The notes below the pieces were generated by a model. That model made no database searches. It was not told the DNA's origin and was given only the letters and a program-made list of their open reading frames with translations. The translations under genes were made by a program, and so were the position numbers. Shown one piece after another: positions 16,769-24,627 of a stretch of DNA of 41,007 nt. The stretch is from IMG/VR virus record IMGVR_UViG_3300017635_000002, positions 1 to 41,007 of that record. The stretch is one strand, 5' to 3'. Each line of letters opens with the position of its first letter. Within the stretch, counting starts at the first letter, position 1. The DNA is from a virus.

Positions 16769-17178
16769 AGGGCACTCCGTTGATAGCCGAGATCAGCCCC
16801 TGCGGCAAGCTCTGTCGCCAGTGCTTCCTTCTTTGCCGATGGCAGGGACTCAAACTCTTTTTCCACTGTTTGGTCTAACCTTTTTTCAAACTCTGCGTCG
16901 GCGTTGGCCTTTGCCTTTTTTGCCGCTTCCGTCTCGCCGGTCTCGTAAACCCTACAACCGTGTTTTGCAAGGTTGTTAGCGTGTTGGGCTTTTGAACCAA
17001 TCCACTCTCCAGTTATGGGGCAATCGTATCCGACGTTCTCGACGGAGAACCTAACCGGACTAATAACGCGGGTTGCGGCGGAACCACAAGCACAATTTTG
17101 TGAGTTGTGAAACTCTGCTAGAGGGACCATGAGTTCGAACTTATGACCCTGCTCGCATTTGAAGTCATATAAGGGCAT
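16765..17178 (-). CDS. FmdB-like zinc-ribbon protein
   Basis: The 137-aa protein begins MPLYDFKCEQGHKFE and later has CACGS, matching the start of FmdB-family zinc ribbons (PxYxFxC...GHxFE...CxCG). Zinc ligands would be Cys8, Cys29 and Cys31 with a His or Asp completing the site. The C-terminal half is a charged helix. It is encoded between portal and scaffold in several short-tailed phages, but its role is unknown. ATG overlaps the portal stop by one base. Confidence 0.75.
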   Translation of the reverse strand: MPLYDFKCEQGHKFELMVPLAEFHNSQNCACGSAATRVISPVRFSVENVGYDCPITGEWIGSKAQHANNLAKHGCRVYETGETEAAKKAKANADAEFEKRLDQTVEKEFESLPSAKKEALATELAAGADLGYQRSAL

Positions 17179-19235
17179 TAGCTAGCGTCCTCCTTTTCTT
17201 TACCTTCGGTTTTCGACTCAGAGGCTTCGTGTTGGGCTTTGATCTGAGCCATTTTCATGTTATGCTGGGCTTGTTGGGCTTGAAGTTTAAACGACAGCGC
17301 GGCTTTTTGAAGCTGTAGTTCGGCTTGTTTGATCGCGAACTCTTCCTTCCGAAGTTGAGCCTCCATCTGCATTTCTTCTTTCTTGATCTGGAGTTCAAGC
17401 TGCATTTTCTCGACTTCCATAGCACCTTTAGCTTGGTCGATCTTGCCTTGCTCTTGCATTTGCGCGAGCTTCTGCTGTTCGGCGGGGTCGGGTTTTTCTT
17501 CCGGTGGTTCGGGTGCCTTCATGGCTTGAAGTGCATCCTCGAGTTGTGGGCCGAAAGTATAACGACGGGAGACTGACAGCAGCATTTCCTTCGCAATGTC
17601 GAAGGGCAGAACTCCCTTCTCGATCAGCGGCGCAACACCATTCAAGAACTGTGATACTGCGTTCAGCAACTCGGCGATATCTTGCTTGTCCTGTGCAGCT
17701 TCTGCATCGATTGTGGAGTTGGTTTCAATATCGATCTTGTAGGACCGCAGTTTGTCATCACGGAGAAGCTTCAGCACAACTTCCCATGAAGGAGCTTCCA
17801 TCGCCTTTTGCACTTCTGGTGGAGGTGGTTCTGTCGGCTCGGTTTGCGCCTGATTGAAAGCGTCTTGTATCTTCTTTTTGTCTGCCTCAAACATCAACGG
17901 CAAGCCTGTCATGGCTGCGATGGTCTTGTCGTCGAAGGATGTAACCGCGATCTCAAGCATGATGGCGAGGCAGTCGCGGACATACCTCTGGACTTCTTTC
18001 TGCATCTTTTTCAACCGCAAAGAACCCCACTGGTTTTTGATGTTCTGAGCCGTTGCGGTTTCGGATGCGACAGAGGCTCCGCGCAAAATGTCCGAAATCC
18101 CTGTGATCTCGTAAATCACCTGCTTAATCCGCTCGCGATCTGCGAATAAGTTTTGCGCGGTGGTTGACAATTCCTGAAGCGGCATGAACCACAGCATCTT
18201 ATCGATCGAGGCGTTGTCCGGCATCGAAGCCATGTTTTCGACTGGGGTGAAGGTATTGTCCTCCGCCTCTAGGACCTTTTCAATACCCTCAACCGCGGAG
18301 TTATACATCCCGCGGACTTTCATTGCTTGGATAATAGCCTTCAACCGCCGAGTGATTTCATTCAATTCCCGAGCTTGTGACTTATACTGCTCATACAACG
18401 GAGTCGGCAGCAATGTCGTGATCTTCCGCATTAGGTTAAGCGGCTTTGGCACAGGGAAGAAGTTTGTCAGATCGAAGGGGTCTTCGGTATAGCGGAGAAT
18501 ACCATGCGGGTAGATCGCAGAGATGAAGAACATCGACTTCGTGTTCTTGTCCCAGATTTCATACACTTTAGCCAGTTTTACGCCGGCAGTTTGCTCGCGA
18601 GTTTCGGTCTTATCCCCGCTCTCGTCAGCCTCTTCCGCGAGGTTTTTGAAGTCAATACCGGAGATAGGATTTCCGTCTGCGTCCTTGAAGTTCTTCCGAA
18701 CCTCTGCCTCGGTCATATCCCATTCAAAGCCGATCCATGGAACCTTTTTCCAAGTCCGCGCATAACCGTGGAAGAATTTGTCCCAGCGGACTCCTTCGGC
18801 GTAAACACCTTCCCCATAGCCTGAGCCTTCGGAATATTTGAAGCGATTGAGTCCGCGATTGGTGACGATCACGTCGAGGACGGAGGACTGCATCCCCTCG
18901 TCGAAGGTATCGCAGTCGGCTGACTCGGCCTCGAGAAGATATTTCAACAATCGGGTGGAAACCTCGGCCGCAACCTTAGCCACAGGGTCTGGGTCTTTGT
19001 ATTTCCGAGTAACGATTGGGATAGGCTTCGCGTTGTAAAGAGCTGGTTGCAGCACTTCCACATTTGAGTATAGGATATTGAATGGCACCTGTTCTGGGTG
19101 CTTGGCCTCGTAAATATCCACACTCTCCTGACCGAGTTTACGATAGGTCTTTTCGCGGCGTAAAGCATCGGAGATTTCCGCCATCCACTTCTTGTGAAAG
19201 TCCTTGCCCTTCTCCGTCCCGTTCTCTTCAAGCAT
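17178..19235 (-). CDS. Portal protein
   Basis: The 685-aa protein is encoded directly after the large terminase and has the size of P22-like portals. The N-terminal 450 residues form the portal body (LYSNVEVLQPALYNAKPIP, then FEWDMTEAEVRKNF and GISDILRGASVAS). From about residue 590 it becomes a very long Gln/Glu/Lys-rich coiled coil (MEVEKMQLELQIKKEEMQME), comparable to the barrel extension of P22-like portals. It would form the dodecameric DNA channel and packaging motor seat. Confidence 0.9.
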   Translation of the reverse strand: MLEENGTEKGKDFHKKWMAEISDALRREKTYRKLGQESVDIYEAKHPEQVPFNILYSNVEVLQPALYNAKPIPIVTRKYKDPDPVAKVAAEVSTRLLKYLLEAESADCDTFDEGMQSSVLDVIVTNRGLNRFKYSEGSGYGEGVYAEGVRWDKFFHGYARTWKKVPWIGFEWDMTEAEVRKNFKDADGNPISGIDFKNLAEEADESGDKTETREQTAGVKLAKVYEIWDKNTKSMFFISAIYPHGILRYTEDPFDLTNFFPVPKPLNLMRKITTLLPTPLYEQYKSQARELNEITRRLKAIIQAMKVRGMYNSAVEGIEKVLEAEDNTFTPVENMASMPDNASIDKMLWFMPLQELSTTAQNLFADRERIKQVIYEITGISDILRGASVASETATAQNIKNQWGSLRLKKMQKEVQRYVRDCLAIMLEIAVTSFDDKTIAAMTGLPLMFEADKKKIQDAFNQAQTEPTEPPPPEVQKAMEAPSWEVVLKLLRDDKLRSYKIDIETNSTIDAEAAQDKQDIAELLNAVSQFLNGVAPLIEKGVLPFDIAKEMLLSVSRRYTFGPQLEDALQAMKAPEPPEEKPDPAEQQKLAQMQEQGKIDQAKGAMEVEKMQLELQIKKEEMQMEAQLRKEEFAIKQAELQLQKAALSFKLQAQQAQHNMKMAQIKAQHEASESKTEGKEKEDAS

Positions 19236-20691
19236 TTTGCATTTCCCTTAATATCCGTTTGTGTTTGGTCCGCTCGACCAGTTGATTGATCGTCATTTCT
19301 GCCGGAAGTAGTGGTAATGTCAAGCCCTTTGGCGGAACGAGCATTGCAGGTTTCCATGGGCGAGACATGCAAGCGTAACGTAGTTCATCTGCTGCGTGGT
19401 CTTCGGCATCGGTGTCGAGGTCTTCGGGGTTTTTCTCTTCGTGTTGGAGGGTGGGCAAAGTCCGGATGGTATCTTCACACTGATCGGAGAAATACAGCAT
19501 CGGGACTCCGTCAATACCGACTAGACGTTGGCGAATAGCTTCCCATCCGGGTTGCCGTTTGTTATCTGCTCTGCGCCATTTGCACTTCGCCATGCTTTCG
19601 GCGATCGAAGGTCCGCCGTTTCTGATGAAAATCGAAGGGTCAGCGACTGCATAGCGGATGCGCTCGTTTTCCTCCCATTTTAGGATTTCGTCTTGGACCT
19701 CCGGAGCAGTCATTTTTAAGCCGATGTTGGGAGCTTTAGCTCCATACCATTCGCGGTATTTGTAGATAGCCCCGTGAGGGAGGGGATTTTCGCGGGGCCA
19801 AAGACCGTCACAAATTGCATACCAACCGACGGAAAAGGGGCGATATGATCCCCAGTCAAAGGCGCGGAACCTGATCGTCTGCGGAGTAATGGTGTTGATG
19901 ATGTTATGTGGCTTGACATGGAGGTTCTCATCCCATTCGTCGAAGAAAGCTCCGTCTACAATGTCCCAGTTACCGTCAAGCCATGCTTGGACGAGCTGCT
20001 CCGAACCGGCTTGTCTTAGCCTCAGAACATAAGTCGGGTCATTGCGTATGAGTAGGACATTGTCACCGAGTTTGGAGGGTATGAAAACCCGCTCGAGTTT
20101 AACCAGCTGTTTAACACCATTTACTTCGATCTCGCACTCTTCTGCAATGATCTTGTATCCGGTCTTGCACGGATCGATGTAACGCTTTTTTACCCAGTTG
20201 TGACCGGGACCTCCTGGGTTGCCGGTAAGTCGCATCCCAACAGGGACGCCGGAGCCTGAACGAAGGGTGGCGCGTAACTTGTCAATAGGGCTGGATGATG
20301 GAAAGTTGGTGACCTCTTCCACATACACTCGAGTATAGTTATGGCCTTGGTATTCTTCCGCATCCGAGTCTCGTTCGAGGTAGACGAACTTAAGTCGCGC
20401 ACCATTGGCCATCCGCCATTCGGCTTTTTGTTCATTGTATTTGCCTCCAAGTTTTGGGAATATCTGCTTTGTCCGTGCGATTACTTCCGCTAGCTGCTTG
20501 AATTTGCGCCGGACGAAAATTCCGACCGCAGCTTCGCCATAAGTCGCGGAATGTTGCAGCCAATCCCCGATAGAACTCTCAGTCTTTCCCCCGCCTCGAG
20601 CTCCGCCGTAGAATACCTCGAAAATCGGGCACTCCAACAGCGCGGTTTGAGGCCCCGGTTGAGGCGACCAGATGACAGTTTGATCAGTCAC
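19228..20691 (-). CDS. terL: Terminase large subunit
   Basis: The 487-aa enzyme packages DNA. It has an ATPase Walker A GGARGGGKT (residues 29-37), Walker B VYVEE (122-126) and coupling motif LTGNPGG (154-160). A C-terminal RNase H-like nuclease follows with acidic residues in AFDWGS (Asp278), VADPS (Asp350) and EDHAADELRYA (around 429-439). The length is normal. The start is GTG at 20691, overlapping the stop of the small subunit by eight bases. The family subtype, and hence whether packaging is headful, cannot be told by eye. Confidence 0.95.
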   Translation of the reverse strand: MTDQTVIWSPQPGPQTALLECPIFEVFYGGARGGGKTESSIGDWLQHSATYGEAAVGIFVRRKFKQLAEVIARTKQIFPKLGGKYNEQKAEWRMANGARLKFVYLERDSDAEEYQGHNYTRVYVEEVTNFPSSSPIDKLRATLRSGSGVPVGMRLTGNPGGPGHNWVKKRYIDPCKTGYKIIAEECEIEVNGVKQLVKLERVFIPSKLGDNVLLIRNDPTYVLRLRQAGSEQLVQAWLDGNWDIVDGAFFDEWDENLHVKPHNIINTITPQTIRFRAFDWGSYRPFSVGWYAICDGLWPRENPLPHGAIYKYREWYGAKAPNIGLKMTAPEVQDEILKWEENERIRYAVADPSIFIRNGGPSIAESMAKCKWRRADNKRQPGWEAIRQRLVGIDGVPMLYFSDQCEDTIRTLPTLQHEEKNPEDLDTDAEDHAADELRYACMSRPWKPAMLVPPKGLTLPLLPAEMTINQLVERTKHKRILREMQNA

Positions 20692-21307
20692 TCGAATCTT
20701 CCACCGTTTTCATGCTTTCGGGCTGGGTCAAAGGATCACGAGTTGTGGTGGAAGTAAAGGCCTGATGCTCAATCGTCACACCTTTTCCGTCTCCGCCATG
20801 AGATTTCGCCCAGTCAGTGGAGTTTAAAGCTTTCGGAGGTAGTTCAACAACGAAGTTATTCTGGATATTATTCTGTTGCCCGACTTTCGCCCCGAAACCC
20901 ATAGCTTTTAGTGAGATATCCACCGCTTTCAGTGCCACATCGACGTTTTGAGTCGCTGCTAATTTTTCCGCGATCACGTCAAGTGCCTGAGTCGCCACAC
21001 CTTGAAGTCGATTTTCAATCGTCTCTACTAGAAATGGATCAGTGAGTTCCTCCCGCCGGCGTGCAAGCGCCCCTTGAAACGCATCGGAGCCATATATCCG
21101 CGAAATCCACGGAACACTCACCCCAAACCTCGCAGCGAGTTCGTTCTGCTTGATATTCGGCTCCGCGATAATCACGTCAATCATAGCCTCATGACTATAC
21201 CGGACTTTATTTATCCGCGCCTTCTCATTTTCCTGCGAATATCCCTTTGCCGTCGCAATCCCCTGATACCGCGGATTGTTCAGATCGTAAGGTCCTAGAC
21301 TCGTCAT
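20684..21307 (-). CDS. terS: Terminase small subunit
   Basis: The frame is open back to 21505, but ATG at 21307 has GGAG eight bases upstream and yields a 207-aa protein beginning MTSLGPYDLNNP. An N-terminal helix-turn-helix (NELAARFGVSVPWISRI) would bind the packaging site. A helical oligomerisation region follows, and the C-terminus is Thr/Ser-rich. It directly precedes the large subunit. It is the first gene of the leftward structural arm. The pac or cos sequence is not identified. Confidence 0.85.
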   Translation of the reverse strand: MTSLGPYDLNNPRYQGIATAKGYSQENEKARINKVRYSHEAMIDVIIAEPNIKQNELAARFGVSVPWISRIYGSDAFQGALARRREELTDPFLVETIENRLQGVATQALDVIAEKLAATQNVDVALKAVDISLKAMGFGAKVGQQNNIQNNFVVELPPKALNSTDWAKSHGGDGKGVTIEHQAFTSTTTRDPLTQPESMKTVEDSSD

Positions 21308-21396
21308 ACCATCAACTCCATTTCCCGCCCCTAATAACCGCCATTCCCTAGTCCCGTCAAGCCTCATCAGTCGAGCGATCAAAAGCCCCAATCTAA

Positions 21397-21424
21397 TGCT
21401 CGTTATCCCCCGCAAACCCGCACC
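21397..21424 (-). promoter_or_regulatory. 28-bp dyad element, copy f
   Basis: On the minus strand it reads GGTGCGGGTT, eight variable bases, then ATAACGAGCA. The left half and central AT are conserved, and the right half has two changes. It lies 90 bases upstream of the small terminase start, so it may control the main structural operon. Confidence 0.5.
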
Positions 21425-21825
21425 GGATTCAATGCCGCTTTTTAGGATTTTCAGCATCACAATCGATCGAGTGAATGCACGTCCGCTTAGCATGCCCATA
21501 AACACCCCGGATACACACCCCCGCCTCCGACTTGACCCACCCCCCTGTCAAGATACCGAGTGGTGCTATGTGGCTGGCGGCTTTAACCTATTAGGTTATG
21601 GGAAGGCTGGCGAATGGGTGGAGATAGATAGTCGCGCTATGGCGCATAGGCTGGGGAGTTGGCAGTGCGTCGAGTGATCGATCGACTCGCTAGGCGGGGG
21701 ACTCATGGGATGGGTGAAACCGAGGATCATTGCGGGGGGTGGGGATGGAGTCGGTGTCATTGGCTGGAGTGGCGGGATTGTGGGGATTGTCCCCGTTGTA
21801 AAAATTTTTTTTGAAGGAGATAGGT

Positions 21826-21879
21826 ATGCCACAACCACAATCTACCCCCCGTAATAGCAATGGGGTAAATATGGACTAG
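21826..21879 (+). CDS. Possible 17-aa leader peptide
   Basis: ATG at 21826 is preceded by GAAGGAGATAGGT, a very strong ribosome binding site. The frame encodes MPQPQSTPRNSNGVNMD and stops at TAG. A small G-rich hairpin (GGGGA, TTG, TCCCC) and a run of eight T lie just upstream. The context is otherwise non-coding. It may be a leader peptide or a chance Shine-Dalgarno match. No clear promoter is visible. Confidence 0.3.
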   Translation: MPQPQSTPRNSNGVNMD

Positions 21880-22108
21880 GACACAAGGCAGGGAGCCACC
21901 CCCTGTAATGATACTAGGTTCTAGCGTTCCCATCCGACTACCCGTCAGGGGGATAGATCGATCAGGCAGCAGCAGGCGGGGCTAGGGGTTAGGGGGCAGG
22001 TCAAATATGCCGTGAAACGCCGTGAAACAGGGGCAGGAATGACGAAACCAAAAATCAGCTACATAGGTAGCTAAAATCAGATAGGCGATCAAAACAGGGC
22101 GGGAATAT

Positions 22109-22136
22109 GCTGCTGGTTATGGGGGTATAACCCGCA
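22109..22136 (+). promoter_or_regulatory. 28-bp dyad element, copy c
   Basis: Reads GCTGCTGGTT, eight variable bases, then ATAACCCGCA. It lies immediately beyond the leftward terminator at 22138-22168, in the non-coding stretch. No -35 box is evident. The dyad is more extended here because GGTTAT and ATAACC are exact inverted copies. Confidence 0.55.
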
Positions 22137-22137
22137 C

Positions 22138-22168
22138 AAGAAAAAACCCCTAGTGGTTAGGCTAGGGG
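22138..22168 (-). terminator. Intrinsic terminator of the short leftward unit
   Basis: The minus strand has stem CCCCTAG/CTAGGGG with an 8-base loop followed by six T residues. It lies 30 bases after the stop of the 57-aa gene and would stop early leftward transcription before it reaches the terminase promoter region. Confidence 0.75.
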
Positions 22169-22197
22169 CTTGGTTAGGGGGTTAGGGTTGCGCGGGG

Positions 22198-22371
22198 TTA
22201 GTTGTAATGACTAACTGGCAGTATCCAACTAACAGGCTCGTCTAAATAGCCTGTTCCAATGCAATGCCGAGGGTCAGCACTGTCTGTAACCTCAACAGTC
22301 ATTGAGTCACCACAGATAGTAGCGTTAACGGCATTGGCTAGGCAGTATTCCTGCAATTCAAATAGTGTCAT
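22198..22371 (-). CDS. Small protein of the leftward early unit, 57 aa
   Basis: ATG at 22371 is preceded by GGAGG nine bases upstream. The frame encodes a 57-residue acidic protein starting MTLFELQEYCLANAVNATIC and containing three Cys residues. It is bracketed by two intrinsic terminators, so it may receive only read-through from the 177-aa gene. No family or function recognised. The strong ribosome binding site and tight fit between terminators support coding. Confidence 0.65.
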   Translation of the reverse strand: MTLFELQEYCLANAVNATICGDSMTVEVTDSADPRHCIGTGYLDEPVSWILPVSHYN

Positions 22372-22384
22372 GATATAAAACCTC

Positions 22385-22429
22385 CAAAAACAACGAAAAT
22401 CGGGCGAGTCGTTAGTGACTCGCCCGATT
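22385..22429 (-). terminator. Strong intrinsic terminator after the 177-aa gene
   Basis: A 13-bp perfect stem (AATCGGGCGAGTC and its complement, 22398-22410 with 22417-22429) with a 6-base loop is followed on the minus strand by the T-rich stretch TTTTCGTTGTTTTT. It lies between the 177-aa and 57-aa genes, so it should reduce expression of the latter. A further T-run on the plus side (22441-22446) may give weak activity in the other direction. Confidence 0.8.
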
Positions 22430-22459
22430 GTTAGGCTAATTTTTTAAGGCTGTCAAATT

Positions 22460-22993
22460 TTAAAGCCCCAGATCAGATAGCAAGCTGTCAGTATCGACAG
22501 TTTTGGCAGGGGTTTTCGCCGCCTTCAGCGTTTCGATAATCGCGGCGATATCCGCGACGTTACGCAATGCCAATTGTTCAGCGCGAGTCTTGCTGTCATA
22601 CACAGCGCGGATAGCTTCCGGCGTGGGGACGGGTTTTTTCGCCGCCTTCGCCCGATCAGCGACCCACTGGCTAAATGCGCGGAAGATAACACCCGCAACA
22701 GGTCCGGCGCCTTCACCCCGCGACTGTTTCCATTCACCGTCGATCAGACGATCAGCTACGGCTTTCATCGCGTGGTATTTGTCGGAAGGAGTTGAGTCTT
22801 TCCCCAGCGCAGCAGCATCGGAGATTTTTTGCACTAGGCCATGATACATTGCGCGCTCGGTTATTTCATCGGCGAGCTTCGATGTATCGACTGTGATTTT
22901 CGCGTCGCTACCGTCATCCATTGCGCCGACAATTGTGAACGCGATGACTGACGAGTCGATTGCGACAGATACTACAGAATTTTTACGTGCCAT
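22460..22993 (-). CDS. Early protein P1, 177 aa, with LLSDLGL tail
   Basis: The frame is open to 23092, but ATG at 22993 has AGGA eight bases upstream and gives a protein starting MARKNSVVSVAIDSS. The C-terminal two thirds are clearly related to the 190-aa protein encoded at 24628-25200 on the opposite strand. Shared features are HGxxQK, GEW, AG-F/V-AG, TPExI, SKT/TKT with AE-x-x-ALR, and the tail TVDTDSLLSDLGL. The N-terminal beta-rich third differs. I know of no assigned function. Its own promoter, a strong terminator right after it, and the early divergent location suggest abundant early expression, perhaps for a DNA-binding or regulatory protein. Confidence 0.8.
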   Translation of the reverse strand: MARKNSVVSVAIDSSVIAFTIVGAMDDGSDAKITVDTSKLADEITERAMYHGLVQKISDAAALGKDSTPSDKYHAMKAVADRLIDGEWKQSRGEGAGPVAGVIFRAFSQWVADRAKAAKKPVPTPEAIRAVYDSKTRAEQLALRNVADIAAIIETLKAAKTPAKTVDTDSLLSDLGL

Positions 22994-23015
22994 GATATTT
23001 TTCCTACTCATTACA

Positions 23016-23067
23016 TTGCGACTCGGCGGGATTGCGTCGTCGCTGTCATTACAATACCGAGTCGCAA
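23016..23067. repeat. 11-bp inverted repeat at the P1 promoter
   Basis: TTGCGACTCGG at 23016-23026 and its exact complement at 23057-23067 are 30 bases apart. The right arm lies between the -35 and -10 boxes of the leftward promoter candidate and the left arm in the leader, so the arrangement looks like a paired operator rather than an mRNA hairpin. A second, shorter dyad (CAATAC/GTATTG) overlaps the same promoter. Confidence 0.6.
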
Positions 23068-23078
23068 CAGTATTGCAA
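23051..23078 (-). promoter_or_regulatory. Candidate leftward early promoter
   Basis: Minus-strand TTGCAA, a 16-base spacer and TATTGT would start transcription about 50 bases upstream of the 177-aa gene. Each hexamer matches the sigma-70 consensus in four of six positions. Two inverted repeats overlap it. Confidence 0.45.
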
Positions 23079-23104
23079 GCCCCTAAATGCACATAGTCAT
23101 ATAG

Positions 23105-23166
23105 GTGTGATTTTCGCCGGTAGATCGGTCACAGATTAACCGTGCGTAGCGCGGCGAAAATCACAC
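23105..23166. repeat. 15-bp perfect inverted repeat
   Basis: GTGTGATTTTCGCCG at 23105-23119 and its exact complement at 23152-23166 flank a 32-base centre. The centre has a smaller CGGT/ACCG pair. It lies upstream of both divergent promoters, has no T-run, and could form a cruciform. It may be an origin element or an operator for divergent control. Confidence 0.65.
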
Positions 23167-23480
23167 TCTCTGCACCCCATAAAACCTATCGATCAGCCTA
23201 CAGATCGAAGCCTCGAACCAATCACCATAGCATCACTACGATTAACCAAGCTGCTGACTAATTGTCAGCCTCTAACCCCCGATTAGATCGATCAATAAGC
23301 TTTCGATCAATTTCCCAAAGCCTGCATAATAGGCAAATCGACTCGGAAATGGGATTGGAAATTGGCTTAGACCAAAAACCCATTTTCGGCATTTAAAGAG
23401 CGCGCGTATGCGTGATGCGCGTGCGCGGGTAGCGAGATCGATCGGATTAGTCAACTATGTTTTATCCCTTAAACCTCGCA

Positions 23481-23509
23481 TTGACTACAACCGATCTGCA
23501 TGGCATAAA
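23481..23509 (+). promoter_or_regulatory. Candidate rightward early promoter
   Basis: TTGACT, a 17-base spacer and CATAAA lie about 45 bases upstream of the first rightward gene. The match to sigma-70 consensus is good (five and four of six) with ideal spacing. Confidence 0.6.
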
Positions 23510-23555
23510 TTTTAACGGTGGGCTGGTCCACTAACTTCAAAAGGACGATATTACT

Positions 23556-23729
23556 ATGGTAAGACGAAAAGCAGAACCCGAAGCAGCGTTTGCGCCTTGG
23601 GAACCGAACCCATCCGACCCTGATGACTCGATCAAGGAAGCGGCATATCACCGCTCGATCGTGGAGGAGATGTATCCTGAGTCGATCGGGGCTGAACCTG
23701 TCGAAGGTGAAGAAACCGAAGTCGAATAA
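23556..23729 (+). CDS. First rightward early protein, 57 aa, acidic
   Basis: ATG at 23556 has AAGGA ten bases upstream. The protein has a short basic N-terminus (MVRRKAEPE) and an otherwise strongly acidic sequence ending GEETEVE. Its size, charge and position as the first gene after the early promoter are those of phage proteins that bind host enzymes or mimic DNA, but this is inference. No family recognised. A hairpin follows it. Confidence 0.7.
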   Translation: MVRRKAEPEAAFAPWEPNPSDPDDSIKEAAYHRSIVEEMYPESIGAEPVEGEETEVE

Positions 23730-23735
23730 CAACCT

Positions 23736-23761
23736 CGGGGACAGGGCGAAAACCTTGTCCC
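23736..23761 (+). other. Hairpin between early genes
   Basis: GGGGACA and TGTCCCC pair around a short A-rich loop. No T-run follows, so this is probably an mRNA processing or stability structure rather than a terminator. Confidence 0.5.
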
Positions 23762-23785
23762 CATCTAATCTGGAAGCCCAATCCA

Positions 23786-24202
23786 ATGTCCAAAGACCTA
23801 CCTAGAGAAAAGCGCATCTACCTCGCCATATGGCGAAAAGTCTGGCGGGAACAACTCGATCAGTTGGTTATCAAGATGCCATCCTACAACGTCGCAATGT
23901 CTGTACGAATGGCGATGTATCGCACAGTCCGGCCTTATCGCGAAGGTGCATTGTTCGATAATGAACTCAAACTATCATCAGAGAAATATGTTCTGAGTCT
24001 CCAGAGAACCCCACCCGCGATCGTCGTGACACTTCGCCAGACTGCTGAGGTCGCGGAAGATGTTTTCGCCAGCCTAGGCTTCGACGAAGAGGACCTCATG
24101 TCGGAAGAGGAACTCATGGCTATGCGAATAGCGGAGAATGTTTCGGATGAGGTCTCCGCACCCCCGACTGGCGAAAACCCCTTCTTCACTCGGGAGGATT
24201 AA
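23786..24202 (+). CDS. Early protein of unknown function, 138 aa
   Basis: The N-terminal half is basic and helical with aromatic residues (REKRIYLAIWRKVWREQ). The C-terminal half is acidic (EEDLMSEEELMAMRIAENV). The polarity suggests a protein-protein adaptor or a small regulator, but there is no recognisable domain. It lies second in the rightward early unit, three bases before the next gene. No strong ribosome binding site precedes its ATG. Confidence 0.65.
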   Translation: MSKDLPREKRIYLAIWRKVWREQLDQLVIKMPSYNVAMSVRMAMYRTVRPYREGALFDNELKLSSEKYVLSLQRTPPAIVVTLRQTAEVAEDVFASLGFDEEDLMSEEELMAMRIAENVSDEVSAPPTGENPFFTRED

Positions 24203-24205
24203 CCC

Positions 24206-24541
24206 ATGACATGGGATTACAAGCCACCACCAAATTTCTCCAAATCAATCTCATCGATCTTGTCCAACACCCTCGAACAACCCGACATGGTTCTTCATAT
24301 CTACTTCCGAACCGAGTCCGAAACTCGATCGTTCGCTGAAAAGTTCCGCCACTTCCGCTGGTGTGTTCGCAAAGTCCCCGATCGGGCTGGGCATTTCTAT
24401 CCCTTAGAAATGCAATATGACTATCGAACGAAGGTAATGTTTTCGCCGCAATCCGGCCATTATCTGCGTATAACCGCGATTGAGAACAGATTAGGCTATC
24501 TAATGGCGCTAAATCCATGGATTATGTCCCTAGCCTCATAA
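24206..24541 (+). CDS. Early protein of unknown function, 111 aa
   Basis: ATG at 24206 follows the previous stop by three bases, and GGAGG lies ten bases upstream inside the preceding gene. The protein is mildly basic and rich in aromatic residues (HFRWCVRKVPDRAGHFYP, YDYRTKVMF) with no signal peptide. I recognise no family. It closes the first rightward unit; a new promoter candidate follows. Confidence 0.65.
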   Translation: MTWDYKPPPNFSKSISSILSNTLEQPDMVLHIYFRTESETRSFAEKFRHFRWCVRKVPDRAGHFYPLEMQYDYRTKVMFSPQSGHYLRITAIENRLGYLMALNPWIMSLAS

Positions 24542-24547
24542 ACCCCA

Positions 24548-24576
24548 TTGACGGCGATCAATCTCCATGACATTGT
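24548..24576 (+). promoter_or_regulatory. Candidate promoter for the P2 gene
   Basis: TTGACG, a 17-base spacer and CATTGT precede the 190-aa gene by about 50 bases. With the tandem terminators that follow that gene, this makes P2 a possible single-gene unit. Confidence 0.5.
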
Positions 24577-24627
24577 TAATCGTGGATTGCAAATCCCGCC
24601 TACTTAAACCTAGAAGGAATTACCATC

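Larger units (their letters stand above)
21308..22140. other. Long non-coding stretch upstream of the terminases
   Basis: No convincing gene of normal size occurs here on either strand. The stretch holds two copies of the 28-bp dyad element (21397 and 22109). It also has an inverted repeat CTTGAC/GTCAAG at 21531-21552, a tandem GCCGTGAAAC repeat at 22009-22028, and a tiny 17-codon frame with a good ribosome binding site. A weak leftward promoter candidate is TTGACG at 21360-21355 with TTATTA 17 bases on. It is G-rich on the plus strand, with many GGGG runs. It likely contains late-promoter, packaging or replication signals. Confidence 0.5.
22994..23555. other. Divergent control region, candidate replication origin
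   Basis: These 562 bases separate the leftward and rightward early units and hold no convincing gene. They contain a leftward promoter candidate (23051-23078) and a rightward one (23481-23509). Inverted repeats are 23016-23067, 23105-23166 and 23253-23269 (GCTGAC/GTCAGC). There is also a direct repeat CGATCAAT at 23289 and 23304, and an alternating GC-rich tract (23399-23429). Such structure is typical of phage origins or operator regions, but no known origin box is recognised. Confidence 0.5.

Noticed and set aside
20684-21505. Longer 273-codon version of the small terminase
   Set aside because: The upstream 66 codons cross dyad element f and lack a ribosome binding site; ATG at 21307 has GGAG at good spacing.
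21596-21838. Minus-strand 80-codon frame in the non-coding stretch
   Set aside because: It is a Pro/Ser/Thr low-complexity translation of G-rich plus-strand DNA with no ribosome binding site.
23399-23429. Alternating GC tract as a Z-DNA signal
   Set aside because: The tract is short and imperfect; it is noted as part of the control region only.
22994-23555. Lysogeny control region with integrase and repressor
   Set aside because: No integrase or large helix-turn-helix repressor, excision gene or tRNA-like attachment site is present, so a temperate switch is not supported.
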